Below are positions 60,550 through 64,000 of a stretch of DNA of 64,000 nucleotides, piece by piece. The number at the start of each line of letters is the position of its first letter. The stretch's first letter is position 1. The DNA is from Paenibacillus sp. USDA918EY (GTDB taxonomy: Bacteria > Bacillota > Bacilli > Paenibacillales > Paenibacillaceae), in NCBI RefSeq assembly GCF_009870825.1, contig NZ_WTWY01000011.1, forward strand, positions 146,383 through 210,382. Direction: 5' to 3'. The notes beneath the pieces are model-generated. The model saw only the letters and a program-made list of their open reading frames with translations. It had not been told where the DNA came from and did not search any database. The translations under genes and the position numbers were made by a program.

Positions 60550-61842
60550 CTAAAACAAGGTGTCACCGATGTACCCGCCCTTGGCGGCTCCGGGGAAGCA
60601 GGCAAACGCGGCGCTGCCTACGTGCAAAATGTATTCGTTTAAACGGTCGCTTTTCGCCAATTTTTGCTGCAAGGCGACAAATTGCTTGAACAGGTCCCGC
60701 TGATAGCTGATGAACAGCAATCCTGCGTCCAACTGACCGGTTTTCATGTCCATACCTCCGGAATAGGAGTAGGAGCGGCGGAGGATTTGGACGGAGCCGT
60801 CCCCGCGCGCCAGCGCGACATGCGAATCCCGGGGGATGTACGCATTGCCGCGTTCGTCCTTGGCGTTCAAATCCACCGGATCGAATTCGTTTTTCGCGCC
60901 AAGCGGAGCTCCGCTTGCGCGATAGCGGCCAAACGTATCCTCCTGATCTTTCAAGGAGGAGCGGTCCCATACCTCGATGCGCATCCGGATCCGGCGGACG
61001 GCCATATAACTTCCGCCGGCCATCCATGGGGCGCCGTCGCCGTTTTGCGCCCAAACGATCCTGTTCATTTCCTTATCGTTTGTCACTTGAGGATTGGCCG
61101 TTCCGTCTTTGAAGCCGAGAAGGTTGCGTGGGGTGTTTCCGGTCGGATCGGCTTGGTTCGTTCGCTGGAAGCCTTCCTGCACCCAACGCAGAACCGCTTT
61201 TCCGCGCGCGATCCTTGCCAGGTTGCGCACGGCATGGAAGGCGACCTGCATATCGTCCGCGCATACCTGCACGCCGATGTCGCCTCCGCACCACTCGGGT
61301 TCGAGCTGGTCTCCGTTGAAAGCAGGGAGTTCCTTGAAGGTAGGCGGCTTTTTGGAGGCAAGGCCGAATCGTTCGTCAAACAGCGAAGGGCCCGCGCCGA
61401 AGGTAATCGTAAGCCGGGAAGGGCTCAGTCCCGCCGATTCGCCGGTATCGGTCGGCGGAAGGTTGTAATTGCCGCTTTCCTCGCCGACGGGCATGCCTTC
61501 GGCCATGGCCGCGGCCGCCGCCGTCCAGGCCTGGAACAGCTTTTTCAGCGATTGCGCGCCGCTTGCGGTGACGTCAAAGGCCGCAAAGCAGATGAAATTT
61601 TGCGCAGGCGTGATGATGCCGGCCTGATGCGTTCCGTAAAAGGGGATGCGGTCCCCTTCCGCGGATACGGACTTGGCGGCTTCGGTCTTGCTCTTGGTTT
61701 CCGTCGTAAGCAGGGTGCCGATCGCGCCGCCTCCGAGAAGAAGCCCAAGACCTCCGGTACCCGCCAAACGAAGGACGTCGCGGCGGGTCATCGGTTTTTT
61801 AAGTATGGAATCGTCGTTTGGCTGCTGATTCTGTTCCGGCAT
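60550..61842 (-). CDS. efeB: Dyp-type heme peroxidase EfeB
   Basis: A 430-residue secreted peroxidase. Tat signal with TRRDVLRLAG at residues ~19-28 before a glycine/leucine helix. GFKDGTANP is the G-x-x-D-G active-site motif and RDSHVALA carries the proximal heme His region. It would oxidise Fe2+ or act on heme outside the membrane. GGGAGTG precedes ATG 61842. The efeO stop is only three bases upstream. Confidence 0.9.
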   Translation of the reverse strand: MPEQNQQPNDDSILKKPMTRRDVLRLAGTGGLGLLLGGGAIGTLLTTETKSKTEAAKSVSAEGDRIPFYGTHQAGIITPAQNFICFAAFDVTASGAQSLKKLFQAWTAAAAAMAEGMPVGEESGNYNLPPTDTGESAGLSPSRLTITFGAGPSLFDERFGLASKKPPTFKELPAFNGDQLEPEWCGGDIGVQVCADDMQVAFHAVRNLARIARGKAVLRWVQEGFQRTNQADPTGNTPRNLLGFKDGTANPQVTNDKEMNRIVWAQNGDGAPWMAGGSYMAVRRIRMRIEVWDRSSLKDQEDTFGRYRASGAPLGAKNEFDPVDLNAKDERGNAYIPRDSHVALARGDGSVQILRRSYSYSGGMDMKTGQLDAGLLFISYQRDLFKQFVALQQKLAKSDRLNEYILHVGSAAFACFPGAAKGGYIGDTLF

Positions 61843-61845
61843 ACG

Positions 61846-62718
61846 TTACACTCCCAAAATTTTGCCCATGTTGGACAGCGGTTCGGCCAATGCGTCCAGG
61901 TTTTGGCTGAGCTTGCGGATTTCGTCCTGCTTCAGCGCGGTGTAATCGACGTAACCGTCGCCTTTTTTGAACGCATCCAGCTCTTTTTTCAAGTCCGTGA
62001 AGCGGTCCTCGATTTCTTTTTGAAGATCCGCGTCTTTTTTCGCCAGTTCGGGCTTCAGGATTTCATAAATTTTTTGCGCCCCTTCGACATTGGCGGCAAA
62101 ATCGTAAAGATCCGTATGCGAATAAAGCTCTTCTTCGCCGGTGACTTTGGAGGAGGACACTTCGTTCAAGAGCTCCACTGCGCCGGTTACCATCAAGCTG
62201 GCATCGAGGTCGATCGTTTCGATTTTGGCCCGCAGCAGTTGGGCGTCCTTCAGCAGCTGGTCGGCGAATCCTTCCGCCCCGGCCGTCGTTTTGTCTTCCC
62301 AGAGCGCTTTTTCGATCCGGTGGAAACCGCGCCAATCGGCGGCGTCAACGTCATTCACGCGCGCGTCGATGTTCGGGTCCAAATCCCCCAGCGCTTCGGC
62401 TACGGGCTCAATCCGTTCGTAGTACGCACGCGCGGGAGCGTAAAGCTTTTTCGCCTCTTCCAGCTTGCCGGCTTTGACCGCGTCCGTGAATTTTTCCGTT
62501 TCCTTGACAAAAAGATCGCATTGTTCGATCGCAAAGGTGCGGTATTGCTCCACGCCGGCGGAGAAGTCGGCCGCGGAAGCCGTTTTCGATTCGGCGGTTG
62601 CAGGCGGGGCGGGATTGGTGGACGCGGCATCGGCGCCCGCGTTTTCTTTTTGCCCGCATCCGGTGAAGAGAAGGGAGGCGGCGAGAATGCCGGTAGGGAG
62701 AATAACTTTGTACTTCAA
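61846..62718 (-). CDS. efeO: Iron uptake lipoprotein EfeO (M75 domain)
   Basis: A 290-residue lipoprotein. Starting at TTG 62718, behind AAAGGAG (62728-62734), the sequence gives a signal peptide with lipobox FTGC. The mature part has DFSAGVEQYRTFAIEQCDLF, RAYYERIEPVAEALGDLD and DWRGFHRIEKALWE, which is the EfeO/imelysin-like H-x-x-E motif. An upstream in-frame ATG at 62751 lies inside the leader repeat and is less likely. It binds iron outside the membrane and passes it to EfeB/EfeU. Fur-type box upstream. Confidence 0.87.
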   Translation of the reverse strand: MKYKVILPTGILAASLLFTGCGQKENAGADAASTNPAPPATAESKTASAADFSAGVEQYRTFAIEQCDLFVKETEKFTDAVKAGKLEEAKKLYAPARAYYERIEPVAEALGDLDPNIDARVNDVDAADWRGFHRIEKALWEDKTTAGAEGFADQLLKDAQLLRAKIETIDLDASLMVTGAVELLNEVSSSKVTGEEELYSHTDLYDFAANVEGAQKIYEILKPELAKKDADLQKEIEDRFTDLKKELDAFKKGDGYVDYTALKQDEIRKLSQNLDALAEPLSNMGKILGV

Positions 62719-62740
62719 GAAAAGCAGCTCCTTTATCTCG

Positions 62741-62854
62741 GGATTTTGCAAAATTCGATTCCGGCCGCTCCCGGGTACAATATATAAACGAACTAAACCG
62801 TTTCGCCCTATATATTGCTGATTGAAAGTCGCTCCTTGGATTTTCGCAAAATCC
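62741..62854. repeat. Dispersed intergenic structured element, copy 2
   Basis: Similar to 16927-17042. Here the ends form a perfect inverted repeat, GGATTTTGC (62741-62749) with GCAAAATCC (62846-62854), and the middle has the longer stem CAATATATA/TATATATTG. The conserved right block GATTGAAAGTCGCTC is identical in both copies. It lies in the efeO 5' untranslated region. Confidence 0.75.
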
Positions 62855-62888
62855 TCATATGTAAGATTCGATGGTCAACTGATAAATG

Positions 62889-62907
62889 ATAATGATTCTC
62901 AGTTTCA
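62889..62907 (-). promoter_or_regulatory. Fur box of the efe operon
   Basis: GATAATGATTCTCAGTTTC matches 16 of 19 positions of the Fur consensus GATAATGATTATCATTATC. It is ~170 bases upstream of efeO, which together with the iron-uptake genes supports iron-Fur repression. Confidence 0.8.
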
Positions 62908-62977
62908 TGCATGAAATAATAATAAAGAGGCGCTGGGCCGATGTCAATATCTATTTTTGGGCGGCATTCCGCAGGGG

Positions 62978-63023
62978 ATAAAAAAACGCCCCAACTGCAT
63001 AAACGCAGTCAGGGAGCGGCATG
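62978..63023 (-). terminator. Terminator of the small membrane protein gene
   Basis: On the minus strand CTGACTGC pairs with GCAGTTGG-type sequence around GTTTAT, extended by a GC-rich lower stem, and followed by seven T. It lies just past the stop at 63033. Confidence 0.75.
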
Positions 63024-63032
63024 AATAGCCGT

Positions 63033-63326
63033 TTATCGGCGAAGATGAACCCATAGCCCGACCAGCATCCGGTACGGGATGTACAGCCCGAGAAAAGAAC
63101 CGGAAACCAGAAACCACGGGTTTAGCAGCAAATCATGGACGTTGGTCGTCAGGACGGTCTGATGGACGATGTTCCGGTATACCGCCGCCGCGACGATGGA
63201 GCCCGATATATAAAATGAAATCACGGCCAGCAGATGCCAAATCCACCGGACGGTACGGCTTAATGCAGCCAAGGCCGCCATGACGAACGGAACAACGATA
63301 AAACCGACGATCAGCCAGATCAGCAA
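63033..63326 (-). CDS. Small membrane protein of unknown function (about 97 aa)
   Basis: Not recognised by name. Three hydrophobic segments (LLIWLIVGFIVVPFVMAALAAL, HLLAVISFYISGSIVAAAV, FLVSGSFLGLYIPYRMLVGL). TTG 63326 has GAGGGG nine bases upstream; a GTG at 63335 abuts that site, and the ATG at 63470 has no ribosome site. Length and helices suggest a conserved small inner-membrane protein. Confidence 0.6.
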   Translation of the reverse strand: MLIWLIVGFIVVPFVMAALAALSRTVRWIWHLLAVISFYISGSIVAAAVYRNIVHQTVLTTNVHDLLLNPWFLVSGSFLGLYIPYRMLVGLWVHLRR

Positions 63327-63508
63327 GCGCAGCACCCCCTCGGAACTATTTTCGGTATGTGCGGAAAGTTTTAAACTTGGGGAGAGGGCCTTGAAAGGAA
63401 GATCCTTCCTCCGCGTCGAAGTAAGGAGCGAGAGGGGGGATGCCTCACGGGAGACATCATTGCTCTTCATTTTTGGGGTTGTTTTAAAATGAATGCTGGA
63501 GGTATGAC

Positions 63509-63697
63509 ATGAATCGGGTAAAGATTCTCGAAAGCGACACTTCGCTTGGACTTGAAAGGGAGATCAACGAATTTTTAAGCGATCCGTCCGTTGAAAATCC
63601 TGCGATCCATTACACCGTGGGTTCGAAGCCGGACAAAGTCAACCGGAACATCCAAGTTCCGTTGTACACGGTAATGATTTATTACTCGCAGGCCTAA
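63509..63697 (+). CDS. Cse60-like sporulation protein
   Basis: A 62-residue protein. MNRVKILESDTSLGLEREINEFLSD and the ending VPLYTVMIYYSQA match the pattern of the small sporulation protein Cse60 (sigma-E-controlled in Bacillus). Ribosome site GGAGGTATGAC. Function unknown. A clear terminator follows. Confidence 0.7.
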   Translation: MNRVKILESDTSLGLEREINEFLSDPSVENPAIHYTVGSKPDKVNRNIQVPLYTVMIYYSQA

Positions 63698-63707
63698 ATC
63701 CGAAAAC

Positions 63708-63734
63708 AAGCCGCTCGGCATGAGCGGCTTTTTC
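63708..63734 (+). terminator. Terminator of the Cse60-like gene
   Basis: AAGCCGCTC (63708-63716) pairs with GAGCGGCTT (63722-63730) around GGCAT, followed by TTTT. Confidence 0.92.
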
Positions 63735-63881
63735 TATAGGAAAATAAGCTGTAAATGAAGATAAAAAGTTAAACCATTAGGCCGTATTCTTGCTCAGGAC
63801 GCCGTATAAATGAATTTTGCTGATTTAAGCCCATTTTTAAGCCGCGACGACACCATTGCCCCGAACTTGACATAGTATGAG

Positions 63882-63910
63882 TTGACTGTATCCCTTTACC
63901 TTGTTATACC
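63882..63910 (+). promoter_or_regulatory. Candidate promoter of gerE
   Basis: TTGACT (63882-63887), 17-base spacer, TATACC (63905-63910): a good sigma-A-like match. A CATACAAAC sequence just after (63910-63918) resembles a sigma-K -10 box, CATAnnnTA, in five of six fixed positions. Which sigma factor is used cannot be told. Confidence 0.45.
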
Positions 63911-63941
63911 ATACAAACCCGAGCAAGGAGGGGTGACACCA

Positions 63942-64000
63942 TTGAAGGGGAACGATCATAAAAGCAAATTTTTATTGACACACCGTGAACGTGAAGTGTT
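63942..64000 (+). CDS. gerE: Spore-coat regulator GerE, 3' part outside the window
   Basis: Starts TTG 63942 behind AAGGAGGGG. The 19 visible codons read MKGNDHKSKFLLTHREREVF, matching the start of the ~74-residue LuxR/FixJ-type regulator GerE, which controls the last sigma-K genes for coat and crust proteins, including cge genes. Its target set in Bacillus subtilis parallels the island in this window. Confidence 0.88.
   Translation, partial: MKGNDHKSKFLLTHREREV

Larger units (their letters stand above)
62719..63032. other. efeO leader and upstream region
   Basis: Holds, from the efeO start upwards: the ribosome site (62728-62734), dispersed element copy 2 (62741-62854), a Fur box (62889-62907), a perfect palindrome TTTCATGCATGAAA (62904-62917), and a terminator of the small membrane gene (62978-63023). 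No supported ORF. Confidence 0.7.

Noticed and set aside
63327..63470. Start at 63470 for the small membrane protein
   Set aside because: No ribosome site and a polar, unconserved-looking N-terminus before the first membrane helix.

Overview
The window reads as the chromosome of a GC-rich, spore-forming Bacillota species, most likely Paenibacillus or a close relative. The evidence is the set of sporulation genes (a gerE start at the right edge, a Cse60-like gene, a YhcN/YlaJ-type lipoprotein, YheC/YheD and CgeB families, a YjcZ-type micropeptide), Bacillus-type operons (ecsAB, ykoEDC, nag, efe), strong AGGAGG ribosome sites and frequent TTG/GTG starts. No rRNA, intact tRNA, transposase, phage gene or CRISPR array was seen.

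Layout. 1-21.4 kb is mostly housekeeping and regulation: a truncated GNAT, an EamA exporter, lysR-hisJ, a CheX-like phosphatase, two SDRs, a DEVD-box helicase, ecsAB, a YjcZ micropeptide, an aminotransferase, a PNPOx-like protein divergent from a MocR regulator, an AraC regulator, an APH-type kinase, psd, and a TPP-riboswitch-controlled ykoEDC thiamine-precursor ECF transporter. 52.2-64 kb is again general: two envelope/sporulation proteins, a MATE pump, an rpiR-nagB-nagA operon, a Fur-boxed efeO-efeB-efeU iron operon, a small membrane protein, a Cse60-like gene and the start of gerE.

The centre, about 20.3-52.1 kb, is one accessory island that looks like a spore-surface glycosylation and display system. 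It encodes a 2267-residue protein with 203 uninterrupted in-register decapeptide repeats, about ten glycosyltransferases (GT2, GT4, GT-D fold, two CgeB-like), a sugar nucleotidyltransferase, a three-gene UDP-2-acetamido-2,6-dideoxy-L-hexose pathway (CapG/CapE/RmlD-like), two further nucleotide-sugar SDRs, small helical proteins, small beta-rich proteins and a DUF1796 putative cysteine peptidase. Several island proteins share a short glycine/aromatic tetrad tag (aromatic-x-x-Gly repeated), and several carry arginine/lysine-rich tails.

Candidate sigma-K -10 motifs (CATAnnnTA) lie just upstream of several island transcription units, three of them with an AC exactly 17 bases upstream. Together with gerE and the CgeB homologues this points to late mother-cell expression. 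The working model is that sugar-nucleotide enzymes feed the transferases, which decorate the giant repeat protein and/or other outer-coat proteins, with the shared tags and basic tails assembling the enzymes on the forespore surface. The model is inference; gene identities and repeat structure are read directly from the sequence.
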